Positions 35,275 to 47,211 of a stretch of 64,000 bases of DNA are shown one piece after another. Under the pieces are notes generated by a model. That model was not told the DNA's origin, did not search any database, and saw only the letters and a program-made list of their open reading frames with translations. Numbering within the stretch: the stretch's first letter is position 1; every line of letters starts with the position of its first letter. This DNA comes from Eutypella sp. D-1 (taxonomy: Eukaryota > Ascomycota > Sordariomycetes > Xylariales > Diatrypaceae). The position numbers were made by a program, and so were the translations under genes. The stretch is from assembly GCA_023313575.1 (NCBI GenBank), contig JAJTTP010000004.1:2666001-2730000 (forward strand), written 5' to 3'.

Positions 35275-36225
35275 ATGGCCTCCTCAGCTCTCCCTTCGAA
35301 CGGCCGCTTCGTCAACATCGGCACTCACTCTCTGGTCCTCTATACGCACGGCGCAGAACCCAGCAGCTCTAAAGAACCCGTTGTACTATTTGTCTCGGGA
35401 GTGGCGAGCGATGCCCTCAATTGGCAAGCCGTCGTGCGGCTGCTACCCCTGTTACGAAGCTACACTTACGACCGTTCCGGCTATCACAACTCGGAATCTT
35501 CGCCGCTCGCTCCGTCGGCCGAGAACGTCGCGCTGGAGCTCTCGCTTCTGATCGGAAAAGCTCCCATCCCGAACCCTCTGATTATCGTGGGCCACTCCTG
35601 GGCGGGCGTGCTCATACACGAGCTCATCGCCCTCAAGGGAACTGACCAGATCGCTGGTCTGGTTCTTGTTGATGCTAATCACGAGACGGCGCCGCTGGTT
35701 ATAGACGTGAATGATCCGATACTCTGGACCGTTGCCGCTGGTGTTGAGCCATACTCAGCCTGGGGCGTCGAGGCGGAGCACAAGTTGACGCAGGAAGAGT
35801 GGGACGCCTTCAGGGGCGCGGAAACAACCGACAAGTTCAAGCTGATTGAGCAGAAAGAAGAGGGAGAGCAATACGCTGCAAGTTTCGAAACCCTGCGCAA
35901 GAAGGAGATGAGTAAAAAACAGCCCCTGCTTGGTGACAAACCAGTCTATGTGATCGGGGGCATGCGAAGCAGGGATTGGAATGGATTGTACAAGGCAGGT
36001 GTCGCGAAAGGGAATGGTACCGAGGAGCAGAGGAGCCACGTCAGAGAGTTGATTAAAGCGGTCGATGAGAAGAATGAGCGTCTTCAGAAGGAATTCCTGA
36101 AAGTCTCTACCCAGAGCGAGCTTGTCTTTGCAACCGAGAGTGGACACTTTGTCCAGATGACTCAGCCGGATATTGTTGTCGGTGGAGTGAACTGGGTCTT
36201 AGATAATTTGCAGGCATTTTCTTAG
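35275..36225 (+). CDS. Alpha/beta hydrolase, 316 aa
   Basis: The frame is intact and intronless, with ATG at 35275. The alpha/beta-hydrolase landmarks are VVLFVSGVASDALNW (oxyanion-region strand), YDRSGYHNSE, the nucleophile elbow GHSWAG (Ser about residue 108), LVLVDAN with a probable acid nearby, a helical lid (about 140-240) and the catalytic His in ESGHFVQMTQPD. There is no signal peptide, so it is probably cytosolic. Substrate cannot be inferred; esterase, epoxide hydrolase-like or lactonase activity are all possible. A TATA-less leader precedes it. It sits between an NRPS relic and a POT transporter, but no cluster is intact. Confidence 0.87.
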   Translation: MASSALPSNGRFVNIGTHSLVLYTHGAEPSSSKEPVVLFVSGVASDALNWQAVVRLLPLLRSYTYDRSGYHNSESSPLAPSAENVALELSLLIGKAPIPNPLIIVGHSWAGVLIHELIALKGTDQIAGLVLVDANHETAPLVIDVNDPILWTVAAGVEPYSAWGVEAEHKLTQEEWDAFRGAETTDKFKLIEQKEEGEQYAASFETLRKKEMSKKQPLLGDKPVYVIGGMRSRDWNGLYKAGVAKGNGTEEQRSHVRELIKAVDEKNERLQKEFLKVSTQSELVFATESGHFVQMTQPDIVVGGVNWVLDNLQAFS

Positions 36226-36905
36226 TCGTCATACTTGAATACTTATACGTGCGCAATTCAAGAAACGCTTGTAACTCCAAACTTTACAGGCCTACGACAC
36301 CACAAACACCTATCATAATTAGGGAGTAACTAAAGAGACGTCGACCACTCAGCAACCAGCAGAATAGTACCCTTTGAACGAGGCCCCATCTCGGGAGAGT
36401 CTAGTTATGTGAAGCTACTGGTACTTCAATAACCTTGTCACCATCGGCACCAAGGGCGTTAGATGTGGTAAGACCGGAGTTTCCAGGCACGACAGTCAAA
36501 CAGGCAGTAGTTAGTTAGCTACAAAGCAAGCGAAGATAATTTCAAGTCTGTCAGCAATCAGTTTCCCATTGGTGCAGCCTGTCTGCCACTATCTCACTAT
36601 CTGTACGGGGATCCTGTCACTGTTGATCCCTGTGGAGCCTTGCCCTCCAATCCCTTTGATCCTTTTTGACCTTACAATCCATCCTGTGGATCCCATTGAT
36701 CGCTTTGGGCCACCTCAAATCTGCCCATGAAGTCTTCCAAACTCTATTTTAGGACATGTTCATGCCACTACACATTTTCTGCCGTCCTGTTCAGTGAGTC
36801 CTAAAACACCATGGGCATTATGGATCCTGCGACAACCCATAATAAGTTGCGACGTTCTTATGTATTCCCCCAAGAACACCAAATCTCACGGTTCAGCTAG
36901 ATGCT
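36226..36905. other. Intergenic, no feature
   Basis: No gene is seen. Around 36600-36720 is a mildly repetitive stretch of GGATCC/TGGATCCC-like words. Confidence 0.4.
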
Positions 36906-38808
36906 TCACTTAATACCCCTGACAATGATGGCAGTCTCTAACGCACAGCTGGCGAAAAGCAGCAACCCGATGATAGCTCCATATACAATTACCATGTTGG
37001 GATCATAGGCGGCAAACGATACCGCAATACCCAGCACCGAGCCCAAGGCACTGCAAATGTTGAAGAGGGCCTGGACGATTGACTTCATACTTGCCGGGGC
37101 ACGTGAATAAGCAAGTTCGGTACCCGACACGATGGCAAGGATTTCTGCCCACCTGAGAAATGCATAAGTCGGCGTCTGAGCCCCGACGCTCACATCATCA
37201 GGTATGCCCCCACCGAGGCACTTCAATGGATGATTGAAACATGGGCCGGTGACGTATATTAGGTGCTGAATGCCTGCGGCATATCCAATCGCAAGCGCGG
37301 CACAGAAAAGGCCTGCACCGATGCGGTGCTTGGGTGAGAAGTTGATCTTTCTCTTACCTAGCGCTGGATAGATCCAGTTCTGAAAGAAAGGCAAGAATAC
37401 CAAGACGGATATCGTATTCAGACTAAACAGGATATCGTTCGGCAGGCCATGAGTCTGCATCGTGCCGGCTTGCGCTATGAGTGTAGTGTTCATGAGATTT
37501 ATGGACAGAAATAGAGCTGGGAAAGGGATGCTGTTTGGTGTAAGCACATATTATCCTCGTGCTAATGATATCGGGGAAATATCTTACAATACTAGACAAG
37601 CTCGGAGTGCTCGCTTCGCGTCAGCTATTACGGCGGCATCTTGATCTGGAGTAGGTGAGCCATCTCCTTGTTGGGCATATGATTGTCTGGCAACTTCTGC
37701 TGTCTGATGTTGTGTGCGCTGGCCTGGATCTCGGCGGCCACGCAATGCGTTGAACACATTGGCGATAGCGTTGCCGGAAGAAGGCGCCGTCTCTATGAAC
37801 TAGTTAGAGGTCCGCTCGACATGATCGGGCCGAAAGGAATCGCGTCACCGAAGTTCATATATGCCGCTTGGAAGCCTATTGCAGCCGCAATGATCAAGCC
37901 AAGGGGAACTAGAAAGGTAAATCCGAAGCCAGCATGTAGTTCTACGGTAGTCGTCACGATACCGTTTAACGCCCCGACAATAATACACCTATGCGATCGT
38001 CTGTCAGGAGGTCCCCGGCGCGGTATGCTTAAGATTAGACGCACCAATAATTGACGTTGTAAATCAACCGAATCGTAAGCTCGCGGCTTGTCACTGCTGA
38101 TGTCCCATTTCTCAATTTCACGACTTTGGGTTCCTCTTCCGGGAGTTGATCAACTGTTGATAGTCAGCACTCGATCCAGATAAAATCATTGAGCTCGAGA
38201 CGCATACTTAGGAAGACTATTGGGTTTCACGGTTCCTGTGCCAAGGCCGACAAGAAACATGCCAAGTATAAAGCCGGGGAGGCCGCCCGTGCCATAGGTC
38301 CGCTGGGTGAAAGCCGTGGCAGTGACGATACTCAGTCCCAGCGCGTAAATTCTAATGAAACATCAATTTCTCGATACGGGCACGTGGACATCGCGAATTA
38401 ACCTACAGGAATCCGACTTGAATCGTCCTCCGACGGCCGAGCCAACAGTCGGCCAGCAGTCCCCCTAGTAAAGGCGTGCTGTAGCTGTTTGCGAACCAGA
38501 AATATAGTACCAACACTGCTCTTGCCTGCCCTAAACCAAGGCCCCCCGGGCGAACAGGGTCCTCCTGAGAAATCTGAAGGTAGTTTTCTGTGCGAGTTCC
38601 GTTACTCTAACGCCATATGCCAAGATCAGACACTGACAGACGCACGGAGGGGTTGACTGAGACCGTAGCAAGCTGCTCTCTCCATGAGATGCAGGATTTG
38701 AACAAGCCATATTTTATACGGGACGGAGCCTCTGACGGCTGGGAGCTCGTCCTCGCTTGAGTGCATGGATGCTACTCGTGGGGAATCTGGTTCTTTCTGC
38801 TCGGACAT
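36906..38808 (-). pseudogene. POT/PTR2-family peptide transporter, one base short of intact
   Basis: Start ATG 38808. Exons are 38808-38634, 38587-38407, 38351-38218, 38153-38045, 37988-37588 and 37530-36906. Family landmarks are VPYKIWLVQILHLMERAACY (TM1), NYLQISQEDP, PGGLGLGQARAVL, STPLLGGLLAD, LPGFILGMFLVGLGTG, ALNGIVTTTVELHAGF, PFPALFLSINLMNTTLIAQ, AGTMQTHGLPND and a last helix ending IIVRG. Proton-coupled di/tripeptide uptake at the plasma membrane is the family function. In exon 5 the frame shifts by one base near 37790 (TT where TTT would restore it). With that base the exons sum to 1626 nt (541 aa). Donor choices for exons 1 and 3 (GTGTCT, GTCTTC) are non-consensus. It may be functional if the shift is a sequence error. 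Confidence 0.78.
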
Positions 38809-39051
38809 GATGCCGAAAAATTACAGGTGGTTCTGGTGACCTGGTAAAGTCAAAGGGACCGAATCGGCTGATGTAAAGGAGCACAATAGTCAATGGAATG
38901 GCAATTCAAAAACGAAGCAACCTAAGATACTAAATAACGGACCAGCCATAGCAGATGTACTTCATAGCCACGCGCCCTGCGGGTCATGTAGACGCCCTTC
39001 GGCTGACGTACCAACGTGGGATGGGCAAGTTACCACGGTCCTGACGCCAAC

Positions 39052-39255
39052 TGTTGGTTGTTATTGGTCACTGGTATGGACCCACATACCAGTAGGATGT
39101 AACTATGTACCTATCTCCCGTTTATATAAGGATACGGGCTTCGCCCGTATCCTTTTTAGATAAATAAATTTTAAACCAGAATACCATATTAGTCTTATTA
39201 TTTTTCCTTTATTTATTATTATTATCTTTTTCTTTTACGTACGTATTTATTAATA
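39052..39255 (+). repeat. 5' LTR of Copia 2
   Basis: It starts TGTTGGTTGTTATTGGTCAC. TTTATATAAGG is followed at once by the perfect hairpin GATACGGGC-TTC-GCCCGTATC (39131-39151). It ends at the decayed ATTAATA. Confidence 0.85.
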
Positions 39256-42200
39256 CTGATTAATGTTATTAAATAATTAATAACATAAATTAATAAAGTT
39301 AAAAAAGTTATTATCGTAATAACTTAAAAATTTTATCGCATTAAATACTATTAATAAATTTTTATAACCGTTACGTTTTACCCGTTTTTATAATAAGCAA
39401 TAACTTATTTTAACCTATATTACCATATAATACCCTTTTTTTACCTTTATTAATATTATTGTTAAAATTATCTTTATTACTTATTATATCGGACGATTAA
39501 TAATAAGCTAAAACCTTAAAAGCTATTAAAAAATAACCTTATATTAAAACTTTTTAATAAACATTAACGTAAAAAAAAATAAAAAAAACTAAAAATATGT
39601 TATTATAACTTTTTAATTATTTATAAAAACGAACTGCTTTATTCGTTTTATTTTTTAACCTTATAATTATAACTTAAACGGAATTCGACTTAATATAAAC
39701 CATTAACTTTTAAAAAGTAACGTAAACGTTATTAACTATCGATAATTTCGAAAAAATTAATAACAGGCTAAAAATTAACCGGATAATTAAAAAAATTTTT
39801 AAATAATATTAAAACCATTTTTAAAGATTTATAAAAATAAACTTTAAAGTTATATTAAAAACGTTTCGGTTTATATTAAGGACCGTATTAATATAAAAAA
39901 ATATATACGTTAAAAAATATAATATTAATTTTATAACAGTATTAATTAATTTTATTACGTAATTTAAATTTCCGGTATAAAACTTTAAAAAATTTAAATT
40001 AATAAAAAACCGATAACTTAACGCCTTAATATAAAAGGTTTCGATTTATAATATAAAATAAAAACTAATTTATTTATAAATTTATAAGCTATTTACTTAT
40101 TTTAATTTACGGCTCGGAATATTTATAAAGCCGCCCGGCAAATCTTAATAATAACTAAAAACCCCGGCGGTACAGGCTATATTAAAATTAACAACCCCTG
40201 TTAGCCTTTTTCCGGCAGTTATATACCAATTTCTCCCCTTTAATTAACCTTTTTTTTATTTTTTTACGTTTTAATAAATAACCCCGGCTAACTTTATTTT
40301 TAAATATTAACCGTAACTAACCGGAAAACCTTAACCTAAGTTTTAAATATTACGTAATATATTAACGGTATTAATTAACTTTTTACCGTTAAAATAAATA
40401 TATTCCTTTTTTACCGGCATTTAACCTTTTATTAACATTTACTTTACCGTTATTACTTAACCTTTTTTTATTAATATTTAACCACCTTTTAATAATATAA
40501 AGCAATTATATTAATATCTTTTTTTTCCGGGTTATTTAATATATTTTAATTATCTTTTTCTTACTACTTATTACCCGGGTTACCCGTTTTAACCCGTATA
40601 TAACCAATAACCCCTTAAATAGCCTTATTTAATAATAAAAAAGGATAACCGGACCGTTCCTTTTTTAAAAATTTAGATTAACCTGTATATTATAAAACCT
40701 AAACAGTTTAAAAAATATTAACTTTTAATGCCACCTTTTTTTCCCTTTCCCCTGCCGATTATTTTAAATAAGGGACCGGGGCCCGTAAAAACCTTAAAAA
40801 GTTACGATTTTTTTTTTAAATAATGTTTAAATTTACCCCGGAACTTAATTTATTATTAAAACGGATATTTATGCTTATTAATAATTAATAAAAGCAAATT
40901 TATTATATAATTCCGCCGGTAAATATTTTAAATAAATTATGTTTATCGATTATTATAAAATAATTTAAAAAAGCCTAAAATAAGGAAAATAATTATACGG
41001 AAAAAGTTTACGATATTTTAAAAAATAAGTTCCGTTTTTTCTTTAATATATATTATATTAACAGTATTCGATAAATGTAATTTTATGCTATATTTTTACC
41101 TATTTTTTTAAAACGCGTAATATTGTACTTTTTTTATAATATCCCTTATTACTTAACGTTTACCGAAATATATTTTATTATAAAACGTTATTTTAATACC
41201 GAATAAAATAAGATTTAATATTATTATAATTAAATTTTTACGATTTTTTTTAATATTAAAGTTAAAAACGTTAATAAAAATAATTTAAAAATATTTTAAA
41301 TTATGTTTAATAAATTCTTTTTATATTAAAAAGCTTTAAAACCCGATTTTCGAAAAAAATAATAACTAATTTCCGTTATACACTAAACTTACCGCATTAT
41401 CCTTTAGCTTTAATATACTTTTTTCGAACCTGTTACCTATTTTAAAAACTTAATAAATAAATTACGCGCTTTTATTAACATTTATAAAGTTATAAAAAAA
41501 ACAGCTTAATATATAGCTACCGAGGACGATAACGATAATAATAACGATAACGATATATTTTATATAAACCGTAAATATTACCGGAACGATAAAAGCGGGA
41601 AATATTATTAAAAGCAAAAAATTAATAAATAATAAAACCGTAAATATTAAATATATAAAAAAAAAAGGTATTAATTTATTAAGTACTTAAAACGGGAACG
41701 TAAAAAAGCAAAAGCTTAATAAAAAGTTAAAAAAATATTTTACCGTATTAATTACGCCGTTTTTTTTATTAAATATAAAAGAAATAAACTTACCCCGGAA
41801 CCCGACGAAAAAAATATTACGGAGCATTTTAACCATTTAAATAATAATTAATACTTTACGGCCATTTATTTATTTAACCAAATATTTTAATATCAAGTTA
41901 ACCCTTTTTTAATAAGCATAAAAATAAAGGATATAAACGACACCATATTCGTATTAAATAAATATAACAGAAACGTTTTTTAAAAAATTATGCTAAATAC
42001 AGGAGCCGTTAAAATATTTATTATAAAAAAAAATAATATTTTGCTTTAATAAGGGAATACCTTAACTAACGATTAAAAATGGATAAAAACCGGGCAGAAA
42101 AAATTAATATCTATTTCGGAAACGGTCTTTTTATTAAATCTTTCGGTATAATCTTTATTACCATATTATTCGGTTAAATTAATTTTTATATAATAAAAAT

Positions 42201-44949
42201 AAATACTTTATTTTTATTATTAATTAAAAATATGGATTAACTCGGTATATATTTTAATAACGTTATTAATTAATTAATTATTAAAAACGGTATAATAATA
42301 AACGTTATTCGGAAATAAAAATACCCGTGATTTAATTTCGATAACGTTATTTATTTTACCGAAACAAAGTTACGTAAAATTTATATATGCTTTAACCATT
42401 TATCCGTAAATAAACTGTATAACTTTTTAAATAAAACAAGATATAATATCGAGATTAACGTTTTTAAAAAAATTAATAAATTTTGCCATTATTATTAAGT
42501 TAAAAATAAAGCATTTTAAAGGTTTAAATTTAACTTTAAAGATTTAAAAATTAATTTTAATTTTAAAGTAATCGTTAATATAATGTATTTAAATAAGAAA
42601 CCAGTTTTTTATATTATCGATATAGTTATAAGATTTTAAGTAATACGTTTTATAAGGAATATATTAGTTAAAAAGATATAGGATATATTTAAAAGATGTT
42701 AGATCGATATATATTTAAAATCCCCGGATATTATTATTTACGATACCGGTATAAATTTCGATAATACCGAATTCCGTAATAAAGCATGTTTTATCGGGAT
42801 TATTTATTATTAAGTACTAATAAAAGCATATTAATTTATTAGTAAGGTAAAAAAATATTATGGTCTTATTTATAAAGCTTATAAAATTATTATTAAAAAA
42901 TTTAAAAATATTAAATTAAAATTATTATAATTACAGATAGTAATAAAAACAATTAACGATATAATTAATTTTAACGGTTTTATTTTTATTTTATTAGTTT
43001 TCGGGGTTTATTTTTATATTAATATAAACTCGTTTTTTACCTTTATATAAATTTAAAAAATTTAAACGGTATAAAAAGTTATAACGGAGGTTAAAAAAAT
43101 TAAGGTATAAAAATCGGTTTAAAATATGTTAAATATTAAAAATGGCCCGAATATATAAAAGATTTTTTTAAAATCTTTCCTGTTAAATAGTAAAGTATTT
43201 ATATATAAAAAGAAAAAAAGATAAAAAGGATTTTTTAAAGTTATTACGGTTATTAATAAAAACGTAACAGTAAATTTAAAGGCAGTAAAAGGTATAATAA
43301 CTTTCCGAAACTTATACGTTAAACTTTATACCTAATTAAAAAAAGCCTTTATTTAGGAAGAACCAGAAATTATTACCGTCGAAAAAGTTAAAACGATATA
43401 AACGAATTTTTAATACGTTAATATTAAAGAGAAAAACGATAGGATATTTATTATTAAATTAAAAGCAGATAATAAAATTATAACGCCCGGTAAATTATTC
43501 GAAATTTTTAACCTTAAGGAATTAAACGCCTTATTCGAAAAAAGCATTTTATAACCCGAGATATACGACGCCGTTATATATTAAAAAACGATAATTTTTA
43601 AATTAAAAATAATTCGCGAAATAAAAAAGAAAAATATTTTATCGTTATATAAGAAATTACGTTTAATTATTTAAAGTTACGGAAACTTTAATAAAACTTT
43701 TATTATAACCTATGCATTTATTATTTAATAAACTAATTAACGCCTTATTTTAATAATCGCTTTTACCTTACGATTTAAAAAAATAAAGATTATAATATAA
43801 AATATTATTATAGCTTATACCCAGTTTAAAATATTAATATAACGTATTATTTTTATATAATTACTTATTAAATTAAAAAGAAAATACCCCGAAAAGATAT
43901 TATTATATATTATTAAATTATTATATGGCTTTATAAAATCAGGCATTTATTAATTTAAAACTTATTTAAAACATTATTAACGGGAATTATATATAAAATT
44001 ATTAATATTTAACTTTTATTTATTAATATCGAACTTAAAATTATTCGGGATTATAAAACTTTAAACGGATAATACGTTTAATATCGGTATTATGGATTTC
44101 TTAATATTAAAAAATAAAGCATTTATTAAAATAGGAATTAAAACATAACTTTAAAAAATAATAAAAAACGGGTCGACCGAAAATTTTAACAGTTTATAAA
44201 TTATCGTTTATAAATATAAAGTATTTATTATATAAAAAAAATAAATTAAGAAATTAAAATTTTTAAATATAAAAGTACCTCCCCCGGAGTTAATAAAAAA
44301 ATACGTCGAATAATAAGCACGGGGAGTTTATATCTTTTTAATTTATTAATTAAAGGCCGTATTCGATTATTTCACGGCGGCATAATATATCGAGCCCGGC
44401 CTTAAAAAAGTTAAAATATTAAACGTTAAAATTAAGTAATAAATAAATAATAAAAATCGCGGGCTTAATTATGTTAAGTTAAACCCTATTAAATTAAAGT
44501 TATATATTTTCGTTAATAATTTATTCGTTAATAATAAAAATATAAGTTTATAAATCGGTTATATTATCGTTTTAAATAATAAAGAATTAAAATACGATAA
44601 TAAGCTTAATATTAAAAATAATATTATTTATTAATCGTTTATTAAATATAAACGTATTACCCGTAACGTTTTAATTAATAAAATATATAATATAATTTAA
44701 AGGTTTAATATAAGTTATATTATTTATTATACGTTAAATATTATCTTAACCCGATTATTATTCCTTTACGCCTTATTAATTTTATATATTAACTTTTTTT
44801 TTTATATTAATACTTAATATAAATAAATAATATTAATAAAAAAAAATTAATAATCGATCTAATAACGTTACGATAATTATATAAAAACAAAAAGATTAAC
44901 AATATTCGATAAATCCATAGCATTTATAATCCTGCCGATATTATAACAA

Positions 44950-45386
44950 TATGACGGCTAGTCTATTCCTAACTATTAATCCAATTAAGGGGTTTATATT
45001 AGCAAAAATGCTAGGGTTTTAAGTAATAAATAATTATATTTAATAATAATAAAAAAAAAATGCTTTAAATAATTAAGTTATATTATAAGCTAATAAGTTT
45101 AAAAATTATTTAGGAAAAAGGTAATAAATATAGTTATATATTATTTATATCCTTTATTCCTGATACTGGAATGTGTGGTTATTGTTGGATCTTTAGGATA
45201 GCTGGTTATCCTAGCTATCCTGGATCATTAGGATAGCTGGCTATTTTAGTTATCCTTTTTATCACGTGACTCGGACGTGGCTGACCCATTGTGGCTGGGT
45301 TTTTCTGAAAGCCTTGTTTTTTTAAATAGGATCGTGATTCGTTATTGGCCCCATTTGGCCTTTCATAACCTGACCAGGTCATAATA
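44950..45386 (-). mobile_element. Solo LTR, TGTTAT...CGTCACA family, module C (437 bp)
   Basis: This reverse-oriented copy has an exact target duplication AACAA (44945-44949 and 45387-45391). The 5' module carries GACCTGACCAGGTC near its start, an ATCACGTGAC box and four GGATAGCTGG-like repeats. The 3' part is the conserved family core. It is nested in Copia 2. Confidence 0.9.
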
Positions 45387-45574
45387 AACAAAGGCTACCC
45401 TTAATAAGGTTATAAGGATATTTATCGAAAATAACCAGATTATTTTAAAATTAAAGGGATAGGTAAAACGGGAGTAACACCATTAATATTTATTATTTAA
45501 TTATTTTTTTATATATATATTTATTTATTTGTAATATTTCGTAATTATTTAATTACGAAAAAAAATAAAATAAG

Positions 45575-45778
45575 TGTTAATTATTATTAATTATTAGTAT
45601 GGACCTATATACTAATAAGATGTAACTATGTACTTATTTCCCGTTTATATAAGGATACGGGCTTTACCCGTATCCCTTTTAGATAGATAGACCTTAAACC
45701 AGAATACCACACCAGTCTTACCACCTTTCCTTTATTTGTTATTGTTATCTTTTTCCTTTACGTACGTACCTACTAACA
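45575..45778 (+). repeat. 3' LTR of Copia 2
   Basis: A 204-bp partner of 39052-39255. Its hairpin (45654-45674) has mutated to GATACGGGC-TTT-ACCCGTATC. The right end CGTACGTACCTACTAACA is well preserved. Confidence 0.85.
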
Positions 45779-45783
45779 CCAAC

Positions 45784-46450
45784 AAAGGCATCATGACATC
45801 ACAAGTGCAATTGGGAATCGACAGGTTAGAATGTGCAAAGGATTAAGAGGTCAGCGCAAATCTAGAAGTACTCCCTGTATTTCACACTTTAGGACAAGTA
45901 GGGGTCCGAGGGCAAAGGCAGGGGGCACCGCCGAAGGCTAAGTTCTATTTCTTGGCATCGTGAAATTCTGGCACGTGCCAGATTGGTCCAGGCGTATGGG
46001 TTAGGGTTAACAACCGTGGTCCACTTGCCGCTGTGCTTAGCGTTAGCGTTGCCGCCCACGCTGCAAGTCGCGCTGTATGTAGTTGCAGGGATACTCACCC
46101 TAGAGTGGCTAGCGCTGCCTCTGGAAAGCTTATTTGCATCCCATCTAAAACATTAGACAATCTTTTTCCCCGCTCGTAAAAAGGGTCCTCGCGCTAACAC
46201 GTTAAAAGACCGGCTGCATGCGTCTAGGCTGAATTATACGTAGTCCTCAGGCTTTCAGGTGACCATCAGCGTACAAAGCCCTCGCTGCTAGGCCACAGGT
46301 AGTACCTTGGTAATGTTTTCGAAGGATGTTGTTCAAAGTATGTAAAGCCAGGGACATGCAAGTCGTAGCCTAATCATTCATAAGTAAATGTATCGTCGTC
46401 AAGCTCGAAGGTGTGTAGCAGTTTGACTGATTGTTTAGTCGTAATACAGA
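45784..46450. other. Intergenic, no gene
   Basis: No supported gene. A short minus-strand open frame at 45889-46098 has no family features. Confidence 0.35.
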
Positions 46451-47211
46451 TCATTTCAACCCTCCATGTATCAGCGGTGCATACCTCCAGCTCGCCCCAG
46501 TACGCATGAACAGAATCGCCGGCTTATCACGATGCCTAAACTCTTCATCGACTTCATACACAAAATCTTCCGCTGCGCCCTCTGGTCTGAACCCGAACTT
46601 TGTATACACAGTTGGCCCCATAGGTGACGCCTCGGTCGTACACTCCAACCCCCCCCTCCGCTTCGCCTCCTGGAGGTCCCATTCCACCAGCTTTCCTGCC
46701 ACCTCTCTCCGCTGAAAAGCTGGGCCTACGGCACATGTATCCAGCGTGAACATGGCCGGCGAGTCAGAACACGCCTTTTTGGGAGCGAGCGCAACACGGC
46801 GTTTCCACAGCTAGCGATACATTTGGCTCGCGAAGCGCTTCTCGGTGTCAGAAAAGCCGCAACGTCAGCGGGGCTGTCCGTCGGCCGGTCGCCGTGCCCG
46901 TCCACGAAGGAGGTTTGACTCCAGATGGCTGCCCCCACGATCTTGTGCTTGGTCTCATCTTGGGGATTCGGTACACTTGCTTTCAAGATGATGGTGTTAG
47001 GCTGGCCTTCTTTCTTTTTCGTTGCTGATTGCCATCGTCTTATGAGCTTAGAGGCGCCTTCTTTCTGGCCTTCGGGTGATCCCCATTCCGGATTCATGCT
47101 GATCCAAATAGAGTCCCGGATTTGGCGGCCGAAGGCTTCGCTTATGCAGTGGTAGACCGCAGCGAAGTCATCAGGACTGTTAACTGGCTGGACAAGAACG
47201 CTGGTCGACAT
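46451..47211 (-). pseudogene. GNAT-family N-acetyltransferase-like gene, frame-broken
   Basis: Start ATG 47211 (MSTSVLVQPVNSPDDFAAVY). The N-terminal half keeps FGRQIRDSIWISMNPEWGSP and KIVGAAIWSQTSFVDGHG. The frame then shifts by one base at the T-run near 46845-46850, after which EKRFASQMYR is followed by an in-frame TAG near 46815. The GNAT core continues in one frame to 46451: MFTLDTCAVGPAFQRREVAG (motif A, acetyl-CoA pyrophosphate loop, usual Q/RxxGxG/A eroded to QRREVAG), KLVEWDLQEAKRRGGLECTT, VYTKFGF and RDKPAILFMRTG. The family acetylates small amines or proteins; substrate unknown. Both the shift and the stop suggest decay, unless they are sequence errors. Confidence 0.75.

Larger units (their letters stand above)
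39052..45778 (+). mobile_element. RIP-mutated Ty1/Copia retrotransposon 2
   Basis: Flanked by an exact target duplication CCAAC (39047-39051 and 45779-45783), with 204-bp LTRs at 39052-39255 and 45575-45778. A purine-rich tract (AAAAAAAATAAAATAAG, 45558-45574) precedes the right LTR, setting plus-strand coding. Despite saturation with stops, Copia remnants can be read. They include a zinc-knuckle-like region near 41640-41720, a protease LNTGA near 41990, integrase pieces (FNFKVIVNIMYLNKKPVFYI, PDIIIYDTGINFD, 42350-42900) and reverse transcriptase (LLYGFIKSGIYLFKTYLKHY, LTDNTFNIG, 43920-44090). A solo LTR is nested at 44950-45386; without it the element is about 6.3 kb. It is the same family as 22648-29890, in opposite orientation. 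Confidence 0.9.

Noticed and set aside
30118..40000. A functional secondary-metabolite gene cluster (NRPS, DsbA-like, hydrolase, transporter)
   Set aside because: The NRPS and DsbA-like parts are broken relics and the NRPS domains are 20 kb apart on opposite strands; only debris can be claimed.
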